The translations under genes were made by a program, and so were the position numbers. A stretch of 64,000 nucleotides of DNA from Streptomyces sp. NBC_00775 (GTDB lineage Bacteria; Actinomycetota; Actinomycetes; Streptomycetales; Streptomycetaceae), in assembly GCF_036347135.1 (NCBI RefSeq), contig NZ_CP108938.1, positions 620,001 to 684,000 of the forward strand. The letters are read 5' to 3'. Positions 1 to 7,854 of this stretch are shown piece by piece. The notes beneath the pieces were generated by a model, which searched no databases, had not been told where the DNA came from, and worked only from the letters and a program-made list of their open reading frames with translations. Positions within the stretch are counted from its first letter, which is position 1. Each line of letters starts with the position of its first letter.

Positions 1-521
1 GGCATGGGCACGTTGTAGATGTCCGAGACGTGGTCGATGTCCCGCCAGTAGATCTTCTTCAGGCCGGTGCGGGTCTCGTATCCGTCGCGTCCGGTACGGA
101 CCGGCACCGGACCGTAGACGAGCCTGTCGCCGTCCTGGACCCAGCTGAGCTGGAGTGTCAGGTTGACGCAGGCGATGCGGCCCTTGTTGACCGGGCACTT
201 GCCGTCCTTGTTCGGGTTGTTCCCCACGGCCTTCTGCTTGTTCATGAGGTCCATCACGCCCCAGGTGACGGGTCCCGCGTACCCGATGTTCGGGGTGATG
301 CCGTGCTTGGTCTGGAAGGCCTGGATCGCCTTGCAGTCGGCGGTGGACTGGCGGCCGTCGACCGGACGGCCGAGGAACTTCTCCACCTGCTTCTGGTACG
401 GGCCGGTCTGTGTCGTGCAGCTCGCGGCCTGCGCGGGCGTCGTGCCCAGCGCGAGGGTCAGCGGTGCGAGCAGTCCGGTGATCCCGAGCGCGACGGCTCC
501 TCGTCGGCGTATGTCCCCCAT
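1..521 (-). CDS. L,D-transpeptidase with peptidoglycan-binding domain (partial, 3' end outside window)
   Basis: Secreted enzyme that would form 3-3 cross-links in peptidoglycan. The visible 173 residues begin with an Arg-rich n-region and hydrophobic stretch ending in AQA-A (about residues 1-33), a signal peptide. A small peptidoglycan-binding module follows (about 35-95), with two Cys that could pair and the AIQAFQTKHGI repeat-like helix. The start of a YkuD-type catalytic domain comes next (ACVNLTLQLSWVQDGD onward). The catalytic His/Cys motif lies beyond the window edge, so activity cannot be checked. The ATG at 521 is preceded by a GGAAGGGAAGG ribosome binding site. Family assignment is by recognition of the sequence pattern. 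Confidence 0.8.
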   Translation of the reverse strand, partial: MGDIRRRGAVALGITGLLAPLTLALGTTPAQAASCTTQTGPYQKQVEKFLGRPVDGRQSTADCKAIQAFQTKHGITPNIGYAGPVTWGVMDLMNKQKAVGNNPNKDGKCPVNKGRIACVNLTLQLSWVQDGDRLVYGPVPVRTGRDGYETRTGLKKIYWRDIDHVSDIYNVPM

Positions 522-625
522 GGCGGGCCTTCCCTTCCTTGCTTTCTCCGTTTTCTGCCTGCTAGACCCGCATCGGGGGGTATGAGTTGTAGGGCTGGCG
601 ACGCTGCGACGAAACGGTGACATTG

Positions 626-641
626 GCCCGTCCTGACGGGC
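626..641 (-). terminator. short hairpin downstream of the MocR gene
   Basis: GCCCGTC and GACGGGC form a 7-bp stem with a very tight loop, 20 bases after the stop codon of the MocR gene. It is weak but well placed as a terminator; there is no T-run. Confidence 0.35.
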
Positions 642-660
642 TTGTCCCTGGCGCCGGCGG

Positions 661-2043
661 CTACCGCAGCAGCCCCACCGCCCGCGTGAGCACGTCCGGC
701 GTCGCCGTGAACGGCAGCCGCAGGTGGTGTGTCAGCGTCGCCCGGTCCACGGCGAACAGCGGACCCGGCGACACCGCGAGCCCCCGTTTCGCGGCGCGTG
801 CCGCCAGCCCCGTGGCCGTCGTGTCCCCGCCGAGGTGCAGCCAGAGCGAGAGTCCGCCGTCCGGGAGGGTGTACGTCCAGTCCGTCTCCGTGAGGAGTCC
901 GGCGAGGTGGTCGCGCTGGGCGCGCAGCCGGCTCCGGCGGTCGACGAGGACCTCGTCGAGCCCGTCGCCTTCTCCTTCGTGCAGCAGCTCGGCGGCGATC
1001 AGCTGCTCCAGTGGCGGTGGCGAGAGCTGAGCCTGCAGCGGATTGCGCGCCAGCTCGCGTACGAGGGCCGCGCCCGCCCGGATCCAGCCGACCCGGAGGC
1101 CGCTCCACAGCACCTTGCTCGCCGAGCCGATCTGGATCACTCGTGTTCCACAGAGATGGGGCTCCGGTCGGGGCGGCGTCCGCAGGTCCAGGTCGCGCAT
1201 GGTCTCGTCGACGACGACGGTCAGCGCATGGCGTTCGGCGAGGGCGGCGACCGCGGCCCGGGCCGGGGCGGTCATGTGCGCGCCGGTGGGGTTGTGGAAG
1301 TCGGGGATGAGATAGGCGAGTTGGGGCCCCTTCCCGCGTACGGTCCCGGCCAGGTGCTCCGTGTCCCAGCCGTACGCGGCCGTCACGGGCACCGGCAGCA
1401 GGCGGGCCCGGCGCCGTCGCAGGATGGCCAGCGCCCCCGGGTAGGTGGGGCTCTCCACCACGACCGGCGCTCCGCGGTCGTGGTGGAGGTGGTCGAGCAG
1501 GAGTGTCAGCGCGGCCTGCGCGCCGGAGGTGACCAGGATCTGCTCGGGGCGGGTGGCAAGGCCCGAGCGGGTGTACCGCTCGGCGAGCAGTGCGCGCAGT
1601 CGGGGCAGTCCCGGTGTCGCCACTCCCGAGTCGACGAGCAGGGCCGCGCTGCGCTCGACGGCACGGCCCACGGCGGCGAGGTAGGCCTCGTGGGGTGCCG
1701 CCGTGACGGCGAGGGTCAGGTCGAGGTCCGCGTCGCCCGCGCCGCCCCGGTCCAGCGACCACGGCGTGGTGCGTTCCGTCAGGCGCGCGGGCAGCCGTAC
1801 GACGCTGCCGCTGCCGTGCCGGGTGTGCAGCCAGCCGTCGTCCCGCAGCAGGGTGAGGGCCGAGACGACGGTGCCGCGGCTGAGGTCCAGGGTGCGGGCG
1901 AGTTCGCGCTCGGACGGCAGCCGGGTCCCGGCCGGGAGACGGCCGTCGACCACCGCCTCGCGCACGGCCGCCGACAGCGACCGCGCGAGCGGGCCCTCTT
2001 TCGTACGCCAGGTGCCGAGCGCGGCGGCGAATCCCCTCTGCAT
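661..2043 (-). CDS. MocR-family (GntR/aminotransferase fusion) transcriptional regulator
   Basis: A 460-residue regulator with an N-terminal GntR winged helix (about 15-85, LPSERELARTLDLSRGTVVS) joined to a fold-type I aminotransferase-like domain (about 100-455). The domain keeps the DFHNPTG motif (248-254) and the PLP lysine at K310 in GSASK. MocR proteins sense PLP or amino-acid adducts and usually control a divergent PLP-related gene. Here the divergent neighbour is a PLP-dependent decarboxylase 60 bases away. The ATG at 2043 is chosen because the winged helix starts soon after it. That ATG directly abuts a perfect inverted repeat, so autoregulation and a leaderless or very short leader mRNA are likely. 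A longer reading frame upstream runs through the neighbouring gene and is a shadow. Confidence 0.9.
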   Translation of the reverse strand: MQRGFAAALGTWRTKEGPLARSLSAAVREAVVDGRLPAGTRLPSERELARTLDLSRGTVVSALTLLRDDGWLHTRHGSGSVVRLPARLTERTTPWSLDRGGAGDADLDLTLAVTAAPHEAYLAAVGRAVERSAALLVDSGVATPGLPRLRALLAERYTRSGLATRPEQILVTSGAQAALTLLLDHLHHDRGAPVVVESPTYPGALAILRRRRARLLPVPVTAAYGWDTEHLAGTVRGKGPQLAYLIPDFHNPTGAHMTAPARAAVAALAERHALTVVVDETMRDLDLRTPPRPEPHLCGTRVIQIGSASKVLWSGLRVGWIRAGAALVRELARNPLQAQLSPPPLEQLIAAELLHEGEGDGLDEVLVDRRSRLRAQRDHLAGLLTETDWTYTLPDGGLSLWLHLGGDTTATGLAARAAKRGLAVSPGPLFAVDRATLTHHLRLPFTATPDVLTRAVGLLR

Positions 2044-2069
2044 TGGTCCAGTTTCCCTCAACTGGACCA
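2044..2069. promoter_or_regulatory. putative MocR operator, perfect 10-bp inverted repeat
   Basis: TGGTCCAGTT (2044-2053) and AACTGGACCA (2060-2069) are exact reverse complements separated by TCCCTC. The repeat lies between the divergent MocR and decarboxylase genes. The function is inferred from position and symmetry. Confidence 0.75.
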
Positions 2070-2103
2070 GGACTTCCGCCCGCCGCCCGCCTACGCTGCC
2101 GCC

Positions 2104-3504
2104 ATGCACCCCACGCTCGCCGACGACCTCCACCGGCTCCCCGAACTGCTGCAGTCCGCCCGCGATTTCGCCGCGCGGGAGGTGAGCGGTCTCGACGGGC
2201 GTCCGGTCGCCCACCTCGGCAAGGCGCCCGGCCCCGAACCCCTTCCGGTCGGCGGAACGGGCGCCGAGGGCGCTCTGGCCCGGTTCGCCGAACGCTGGTC
2301 GCCGGGTTTCTCCGGCTCGGCCGGCCCGCGCTACCTCGGCTTCGTCACCGGCGGCGCCACTCCCGCCTCGCTCACCGGGGACTGGCTGACCAGCACGTAC
2401 GACCAGAACGTGTCCGGCAGCGGTGGGTCGTCCGCGGCCGCCCTGGAGCGCGAGACGCTGGGCTGGCTGCGCGAACTGTTCGGGCTGAGCGAGGCGCACA
2501 GCGGAGCGTTCGTGAGCGGGGCGACCGTCTCCAACACGGTCGGCCTGGCGATCGCGCGGGAGTGGCTCGGCGAGCGCCGGGGCGTGTCGGTTTCGCGGGA
2601 GGGGGTCGGGGCGCTCGGTCCGGTCGACGTGCTGTCCGGCAGCCCGCACTCCAGCGTCGCCAAGGCACTGTCCGTGCTCGGCATCGGGCGGGACCGGCTG
2701 TGTCCGGTGCCGGTGCTGTCCGGGAACCGCGAGGCCGTCGACGTCGAGCGGCTCGCCGCCGCCCTGGACGCGCTCGACGGGCGCCCGGCCGTGGTCGTGG
2801 CGAACGCCGGGACCGTGAACACCGTCGACTTCGACGATCTGCGAGCCATCGCCGCCCTCAAGGAGCGGTACGACTTCTGGCTGCACGTGGACGCCGCGTT
2901 CGGCGGCTTCGCCGCGCTGTCACCGTCGTACGCGCATCTCGTCGAGGGCCTCGACGCGGTCGACTCCGTCTGTGTCGACCTGCACAAGTGGCTGAACGTC
3001 CCCTACGACGCGGCCGTCCAGTTCACCCGCCGCCAGGACCTCCAGGTCCGGGTCTTCCACAACGCGTCGCCGTATCTCGGACTCCCCACCGGCGACCCCG
3101 ACTTCCTGCACCTCACGCCGGAGAACTCCCGCCGGCTGCGCGCGCTCCCGGCCTGGTTCTCGCTGACGGCGTACGGACGCGACGGGCATCGCGAGATCGT
3201 CGAGCGGAATGTCGCGCTCGCCCGGCGTCTCGGCGAGCGGATCGCGGAGGTTCCTCAACTGCGGCTGCTGGCACCGGTCCGGCTCAACGTCGTCTGCTTC
3301 ACTCTCGCCGACGATCCGGGCGAGGAGCGGGTGCAGGCGCTGGCGCGGGAGATCGCCGCCTCGGGTGAGGGCTACGTGACGCCGACGTTCTACGGCGGCA
3401 CGCATGCGCTGCGGGCGGCGTTCAGCAACTGGCGTACGACCGAGGCGGATACGGACCGGGTGTACGAAGCCGTCGCGCGCCACTGTGCCCTTCGACGCCC
3501 CTGA
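2104..3504 (+). CDS. PLP-dependent group II decarboxylase family protein
   Basis: A 466-residue fold-type I PLP enzyme of the glutamate/aromatic-amino-acid decarboxylase family. The cofactor-binding features are visible: HVDAAFGG (261-268, with the Asp that contacts the pyridine nitrogen) and the Schiff-base lysine K295 in DLHKW. Length and motif spacing are normal for the family. The substrate cannot be read from sequence; tyrosine/tryptophan-type amines and diaminobutyrate-type acids are all possible. It is transcribed away from a MocR regulator with a perfect palindrome between them, so expression is probably tied to an amino-acid or PLP-adduct signal. The ATG at 2104 is the first sensible start. 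The gene ends 16 bases before a convergent SDR gene. Confidence 0.88.
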   Translation: MHPTLADDLHRLPELLQSARDFAAREVSGLDGRPVAHLGKAPGPEPLPVGGTGAEGALARFAERWSPGFSGSAGPRYLGFVTGGATPASLTGDWLTSTYDQNVSGSGGSSAAALERETLGWLRELFGLSEAHSGAFVSGATVSNTVGLAIAREWLGERRGVSVSREGVGALGPVDVLSGSPHSSVAKALSVLGIGRDRLCPVPVLSGNREAVDVERLAAALDALDGRPAVVVANAGTVNTVDFDDLRAIAALKERYDFWLHVDAAFGGFAALSPSYAHLVEGLDAVDSVCVDLHKWLNVPYDAAVQFTRRQDLQVRVFHNASPYLGLPTGDPDFLHLTPENSRRLRALPAWFSLTAYGRDGHREIVERNVALARRLGERIAEVPQLRLLAPVRLNVVCFTLADDPGEERVQALAREIAASGEGYVTPTFYGGTHALRAAFSNWRTTEADTDRVYEAVARHCALRRP

Positions 3505-3519
3505 TATCCGCCGGTTCCA

Positions 3520-4326
3520 CTAACCCCCCTCAACATCACCATGGCGCTTGATGGCCTGCTGGAAACCGGTGTTGACCGCCAGCAGGCCCCCGTCCACGCT
3601 CAGCGTCGTCCCGGTGATCCAGGCCGCGTCCCGGGAGGCGAGGAAGGCTACGGCGGCCGCGATGTCCTCGGGCTCGCCGACCCGGCCGAGCGGATACACC
3701 TCCGACGCCAGTGCGAGGTCGGCCTCGCGGCCCTCCCACGCCGTGGTGCGGACCGTGCCCGGTGCCACCAGGTTGACGCGCACACCGCGCGGGGCGGCGT
3801 GCCCGGCGAGGGTGCGGGTCAGCGACATGAGACCCGCCTTGGCCGCGCTGTAGGCGTGGTTGGAGAAGGACTGGATGCCGTTGACGGAGCCGATGCTGAC
3901 GATGGCTCCGCGGCCCGAGGCCACCAGGTGCGGGAGCGCCGCGCGGGCGCAGCGGTAGGCGCCGGTCAGGGTGAGGTCGAGGTCGCGGGCCCACACCTCG
4001 TCGGGCTCGTCCTCGAAGAGCGGGGCGTCGGGGGTGCAGCCGTACGCGTTGTTGACCAGGACGTCGAGCGAGCCGAAGGCGTCCACGGCGTACGCGACGG
4101 CCGCCTCGACCGTCGTACGGTCCCCCACATCGCAGCGGAACGCCTCTGCGCGCCCGCCGAGTTCACGGATCGAGGCGGCCGTCTTCTCCGCCTCGGCCAA
4201 GTCCACGTCGGTGACGAGCACGTGGGCGCCTTCCTCGGCCAGTCGTCGCGCGGTGGCCGCGCCGATACCGCGGGCCGCGCCCGTGATCAGAACCCCGTGT
4301 CCCTCGAAGCGCCTCATCGCAGTCAT
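3520..4326 (-). CDS. SDR family NAD(P)-dependent oxidoreductase
   Basis: A 268-residue classical short-chain dehydrogenase. The Rossmann glycine motif TGAARGIG is at 15-22, the NNAYG motif at 92-96, the catalytic Ser near 147 and the YSAAK motif with Y159 and K163. The sequence fits the FabG/glucose-dehydrogenase-like group, but the substrate is unknown. The start could be this ATG or a second ATG three codons later. The gene runs convergently towards the decarboxylase and divergently from the small membrane protein that starts 51 bases away. Confidence 0.88.
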   Translation of the reverse strand: MTAMRRFEGHGVLITGAARGIGAATARRLAEEGAHVLVTDVDLAEAEKTAASIRELGGRAEAFRCDVGDRTTVEAAVAYAVDAFGSLDVLVNNAYGCTPDAPLFEDEPDEVWARDLDLTLTGAYRCARAALPHLVASGRGAIVSIGSVNGIQSFSNHAYSAAKAGLMSLTRTLAGHAAPRGVRVNLVAPGTVRTTAWEGREADLALASEVYPLGRVGEPEDIAAAVAFLASRDAAWITGTTLSVDGGLLAVNTGFQQAIKRHGDVEGG

Positions 4327-4376
4327 GGCGGGGACGGTACTGCCGTGATCGTCCCGGGGACAGATACCGTGCGCCC

Positions 4377-4916
4377 ATGTCCGCGTTCATACAACAACTC
4401 CCGGCGCTGATCGGCGTGGTCATCGGTGCCCTCGGCTCGTATCTGGCGATCGTGCGGGGCGAGCAGGTGCGGTTCCGTCGCGAACAGGCGACCCGCTGGG
4501 AGGAGCGCAGACTCGCGGTGTACTCCGACTACGCGAGGTCCCTCAAGAAGGCCATCACCCTGACGTACCGCGTCGCCGCCCACCTCGGGAACGACCCTCA
4601 CCCGCACCCGTTGTCCCCCGAGGAGGCCGCCCCTCTCCTGGCGGAGGCCACCGTCGGCCGGGACCCGGCCGGCGAGGCGCTGTTGCTGCTGGGCACGCAG
4701 GAGGTGGTGGACAAGGCGCGGCTCTGGGTCCTCTCGGTCATCGACATGGAACGGTTCCTGAGCGATCGCGTCCACGATCCGGGGGCATGGCAGGTCCTGC
4801 TGGACCGCCAGCGGGCCGGGCGCGAGGAGTATTACGCGGCGGTCCGCCGTGATCTGGCGCTCCCGCCCGGCCACTCGGCGCGCTGGGAGGTCCCGCCGCC
4901 CCAGGTACGCGCCTGA
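4377..4916 (+). CDS. small membrane-anchored protein of unknown function
   Basis: A 179-residue protein with one hydrophobic N-terminal segment (about residues 5-28, rich in Leu/Val/Gly) followed by a charged, mostly helical cytoplasmic-type region (RREQATRWEERRLAVYSDYA). This layout recurs in actinobacterial hypothetical proteins in which an N-terminal anchor carries an amphipathic helical bundle. I recognise no catalytic motif. It ends 2 bases before a convergent SDR gene. Its divergent partner is another SDR, but no functional link is evident. Confidence 0.75.
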   Translation: MSAFIQQLPALIGVVIGALGSYLAIVRGEQVRFRREQATRWEERRLAVYSDYARSLKKAITLTYRVAAHLGNDPHPHPLSPEEAAPLLAEATVGRDPAGEALLLLGTQEVVDKARLWVLSVIDMERFLSDRVHDPGAWQVLLDRQRAGREEYYAAVRRDLALPPGHSARWEVPPPQVRA

Positions 4917-4918
4917 CC

Positions 4919-5833
4919 TCAGCGGTAGCCCATGGTGTCCGCCGGCTTGCCCGCGTCCTGGACCTCGACCAGGTAGCGCCAGGCGTCCGGGCGGCTGCCG
5001 TCGCGGTCGGTGAAGCCGTACACCTGGGCGAGCCGGCCGCTGGAGAGCGACTCCCCGTTCCAGCGCGCGACGTCCGGGTCGGCGGCGAGGACGGCGACGG
5101 CGCGGCCCACGTAGTACGGGGTCTCGGAGATGGCGAAGTGCGGGACGCGCTCCAGGGCATCGCGCCAGTTCGCCTCGGTCACGCCGAAGTTGTCGAGCAT
5201 CATCTCGGAGCGCAGCCAGCCGGGGGTGAGCGCCACCGCGGTGGCTCCGCGCGGGCCCAGCTCCTGCCCGAGGGCGAACGCCATGCGCAGGACTGACGAC
5301 TTGGCCAGGTCGTAGAAGAACGAGACGCGGTAGGTGTTCCGGTTGTACTCGGCGGTGCCGTCGGTCATCTCGACGACCAGGCCGCCCGGTTGGCGCAGCA
5401 GCAGGGGCAGCGCGTGGTGGCTGGTGATCGCGTGCGTCTCGACGGCGAGGCGGAGCAGCCGCAGGCCGTGGTCGAGGTCGTGCTCCCAGAGCGGAGTGTC
5501 CCACTCGAAGAGTTTTTCGCCGCCCCAGATGTCATTGACGAGGATGTCGAGGCGGCCCTGTTCGTCCGCGATGCGTGCGACCAGGGCCTCGACCTCGGAC
5601 GGGACGAGGTGGTCGGTGGGGACCGCGATGCCCCGGCCTCCCGCCGCCGTGACGAGGTCCGCCGTGTCCTCGACGGTCTCCGGGCGGTCGTACTCCGAAC
5701 GCCGCTCGCGTGTGCTGCGCCCGGTGACGTAGACGGTGGCACCGGCCGCACCGAGCTCCACGGCGATACCGCGACCTGCTCCGCGGGTCGCGCCCGCGAC
5801 CAACGCGACCTTGCCCTCCAACGGCTCTGACAT
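4919..5833 (-). CDS. SDR family oxidoreductase, atypical active site
   Basis: A 304-residue short-chain dehydrogenase. The N-terminal Rossmann motif reads GATRGAGRG instead of the usual GxxxGIG. The Tyr-x3-Lys pair is present in FYDLAK, but the catalytic Ser position appears to be Thr in the VEMTDG region. The C-terminus is extended by about 40 residues beyond a standard classical SDR (NGESLSSGRLAQVYGF, DAWRYLVEV). That extension is typical of a group of actinobacterial SDRs of unknown substrate. The ATG at 5833 starts the Rossmann domain cleanly. It is not obviously in an operon with its neighbours. Confidence 0.85.
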   Translation of the reverse strand: MSEPLEGKVALVAGATRGAGRGIAVELGAAGATVYVTGRSTRERRSEYDRPETVEDTADLVTAAGGRGIAVPTDHLVPSEVEALVARIADEQGRLDILVNDIWGGEKLFEWDTPLWEHDLDHGLRLLRLAVETHAITSHHALPLLLRQPGGLVVEMTDGTAEYNRNTYRVSFFYDLAKSSVLRMAFALGQELGPRGATAVALTPGWLRSEMMLDNFGVTEANWRDALERVPHFAISETPYYVGRAVAVLAADPDVARWNGESLSSGRLAQVYGFTDRDGSRPDAWRYLVEVQDAGKPADTMGYR

Positions 5834-5946
5834 GTCCGGCCTCCGTGCTCGTAGCGCTCACGGGCTGCCTCCGCCCATGTGTCCCTACGAGCGTGCCCTG
5901 GAAGCCGGACACCTTCTGTCAGGATTCTGACCGCCGTTCCCTCGTG

Positions 5947-6576
5947 TCAGTGACCGCGCGCGATCCACTCCTCCAGATGCGGGGCCTCGGCGCCGATCGT
6001 GGTCGAATCCCCGTGTCCCGTCCGGACGACCGTGTCCGCCGGGAGGCCGAGCAGCCGCTCGCGGATCGACTCGACGATCGTCGGGAAGTGGGAGAAGGAG
6101 CGTCCGGTGGCTCCCGGGCCGCCCTTGAAGAGCGTGTCGCCGGTGAAGACGGTGCCCAGGCCGGGGTCGTACAGACACACCGCGCCCGGCGCGTGGCCGG
6201 GGGTGTGCAGGACGGTCAGGTCGGCGCCGGCCGCCTCGATGACCTGGCCGTCCTGGAGCCAGGTGTCGGGGAGGCGGTCGGGGTGGGTCTGCTTCCACAG
6301 CGGCAGGTCGTCGGGGTGCAGCCAGATCTTGGCGCCGGTGCGCTCGGCGAGGGCGGGCGCGGCGTCGATGTGGTCGTTGTGGGCGTGGGTGCACACGATG
6401 GCCCGCAGCCGCCGGTCCCCCACCGCCTCGGCGATGGCGTCGGCGTCGTGGGCGGCGTCGATGACGATCGCCTCGTGGTCGTCGCCGACGATCCAGACGT
6501 TGTTGTCCACCTCCCAGGTGCCGCCGTCGAGCGAGAACGTGCCCGAGGTGACGAGGTGTTCGATGCGCGCCGTCAT
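5947..6576 (-). CDS. metallo-beta-lactamase-fold hydrolase, probable S-formylmycothiol hydrolase
   Basis: A 209-residue glyoxalase II-like MBL protein. The metal motif THAHNDH is at 63-69, followed by HTPGHAPG and FTGDTLF. It is translationally coupled to the S-(hydroxymethyl)mycothiol dehydrogenase gene just upstream, its start overlapping the stop as TGATG (a GTG one codon earlier would overlap as GTGA). The same two-gene order occurs next to mscR in mycobacteria. From this pairing I infer hydrolysis of S-formylmycothiol to formate and mycothiol, completing formaldehyde detoxification. A general thioesterase role on mycothiol conjugates is the alternative. Confidence 0.85.
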   Translation of the reverse strand: MTARIEHLVTSGTFSLDGGTWEVDNNVWIVGDDHEAIVIDAAHDADAIAEAVGDRRLRAIVCTHAHNDHIDAAPALAERTGAKIWLHPDDLPLWKQTHPDRLPDTWLQDGQVIEAAGADLTVLHTPGHAPGAVCLYDPGLGTVFTGDTLFKGGPGATGRSFSHFPTIVESIRERLLGLPADTVVRTGHGDSTTIGAEAPHLEEWIARGH

Positions 6577-7661
6577 CACAGCACCACCACCGAACGCAGC
6601 ACGTCGCCGTGGTGCATCCGCTCGAAGGCCGGCTCCACCTCGTCCAGGGCGATCGTCTCGCTCACGAACGCGCCCAGGTCGAGACGTCCCTGGAGATGCA
6701 GGTCGATCAGCATCGGGAAGTCCCGGGAGGGCAGGCAGTCGCCGTACCAGGACGACTTGAGGGCGCCGCCGCGTCCGAAGACGTCGATCAGCGGCAGTTC
6801 GAGCTTCATGTCCGGAGTGGGTACGCCGACGAGCACGACCGTGCCGGCCAGGTCACGGGCGTAGAAGGCCTGCTGGTAGGTCTCCGGGCGGCCGACGGCC
6901 TCGATGACGACATCGGCGCCGAAGCCGCCGGTCAGCTCGCGGATGGCCTCGACCGGGTCGGTCTCGCGGGAGTTGACGGTGTGGGTCGCGCCGAGCTTCT
7001 CCGCGGTCGTGAGCTTCCGGTCGTCGATGTCCACGGCGATGATCTTCGCCGCGCCCGCGAGCCGGGAACCGGCGATCGCCGCGTCGCCGACGCCTCCGCA
7101 GCCGATGACCGTGACCGTGTCGCCGCGGCCGACGTTCCCGGTGTTGATGGCGGCTCCGATGCCGGCCATGACTCCGCAGCCGAGCAGTCCGGCCACCGCC
7201 GGGGAGACGGCCGGGTCGACCTTGGTGCACTGTCCGGCGGCGACGAGGGTCTTCTCGGCGAAGGCGCCGATGCCGAGGGCCGGGGACAGCTCCGTGCCGT
7301 CGGTAAGCGTCATCTTCTGCTTGGCGTTGTGCGTGTTGAAGCAGTACCAGGGACGACCGCGCAGACACGCCCGGCACTGTCCGCACACCGCACGCCAGTT
7401 GAGGATGACGAAGTCGCCGGGCGCGACGTCCGTGACACCGTCGCCGACCGACTCCACGATCCCGGCCGCCTCGTGGCCGAGCAGGAACGGGAAGTCGTCG
7501 TTGATGCCGCCCTGCTTGTAGTGCAGGTCGGTGTGGCAGACCCCGCACGCCTGGATCTGCACCACGGCCTCTCCCGGCCCGGGGTCCGGCACGACGATGG
7601 TCTCGACACGCACCGGCTCGTTCTTGCCCGGTGCGATCACGCCCCGTACTTCCTGCGCCAT
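6576..7661 (-). CDS. mscR: S-(hydroxymethyl)mycothiol dehydrogenase / S-nitrosomycothiol reductase
   Basis: A 361-residue zinc-dependent class III-type alcohol dehydrogenase. Catalytic zinc ligands lie in ACGVCHTD (C39/C42 region) and GHEAAG. The structural zinc site is the C93/C96/C99/C107 cluster in [10 protein letters not shown] and WYC. The NAD-binding motif is GCGGVGDAA. Length and sequence match the mycothiol-dependent formaldehyde dehydrogenase of actinobacteria, which oxidises the formaldehyde-mycothiol adduct and can reduce S-nitrosomycothiol. The start at 7661 (MAQEVRG) has a GGAAGGG Shine-Dalgarno 10 bases upstream; two further in-frame ATGs lie upstream. It forms an operon with the MBL hydrolase downstream. 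Confidence 0.92.
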   Translation of the reverse strand: MAQEVRGVIAPGKNEPVRVETIVVPDPGPGEAVVQIQACGVCHTDLHYKQGGINDDFPFLLGHEAAGIVESVGDGVTDVAPGDFVILNWRAVCGQCRACLRGRPWYCFNTHNAKQKMTLTDGTELSPALGIGAFAEKTLVAAGQCTKVDPAVSPAVAGLLGCGVMAGIGAAINTGNVGRGDTVTVIGCGGVGDAAIAGSRLAGAAKIIAVDIDDRKLTTAEKLGATHTVNSRETDPVEAIRELTGGFGADVVIEAVGRPETYQQAFYARDLAGTVVLVGVPTPDMKLELPLIDVFGRGGALKSSWYGDCLPSRDFPMLIDLHLQGRLDLGAFVSETIALDEVEPAFERMHHGDVLRSVVVL

Positions 7662-7772
7662 GTGAGTAAGCCCTTCCATGGGTCGACGTTCCGTCAACCG
7701 ACCCTACGGGGTGACCGACCGGTAGAAGGCCAGGTGGCCGCGCCTCGCTGTGTGCCCCACTCCACGAAAATA

Positions 7773-7786
7773 TACCCCCGGGGGTA
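7773..7786. promoter_or_regulatory. CsoR/CstR-type operator, copy 1
   Basis: TACCCCCGGGGGTA is a perfect 14-bp palindrome. It is the first of two copies upstream of the persulfide dioxygenase gene and matches the known CsoR/CstR operator style (an AT-flanked C-run then G-run). Confidence 0.85.
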
Positions 7787-7806
7787 CCTCTGCTACCGTG
7801 GATATA

Positions 7807-7820
7807 TACCCCCGGGGGTA
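7807..7820. promoter_or_regulatory. CsoR/CstR-type operator, copy 2
   Basis: A second exact copy of the same 14-bp palindrome, 34 bases centre to centre from copy 1 (about three helical turns), and 34 bases before the GTG start. The two sites bracket the likely promoter. Confidence 0.85.
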
Positions 7821-7854
7821 ATTTCCCGGGGTCCACGAGGAGAGGAGTGCTGCC

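Noticed and set aside
661..2886. 741-residue frame containing the MocR gene with a long N-terminal extension
   Set aside because: The extension runs antisense through the decarboxylase and has no family similarity; the winged-helix domain begins right after ATG 2043.
4323..5504. Long minus-strand frame of 393 codons
   Set aside because: It is an Arg/Pro/Gly-rich shadow of the SDR and small membrane protein genes, with no recognisable domain.
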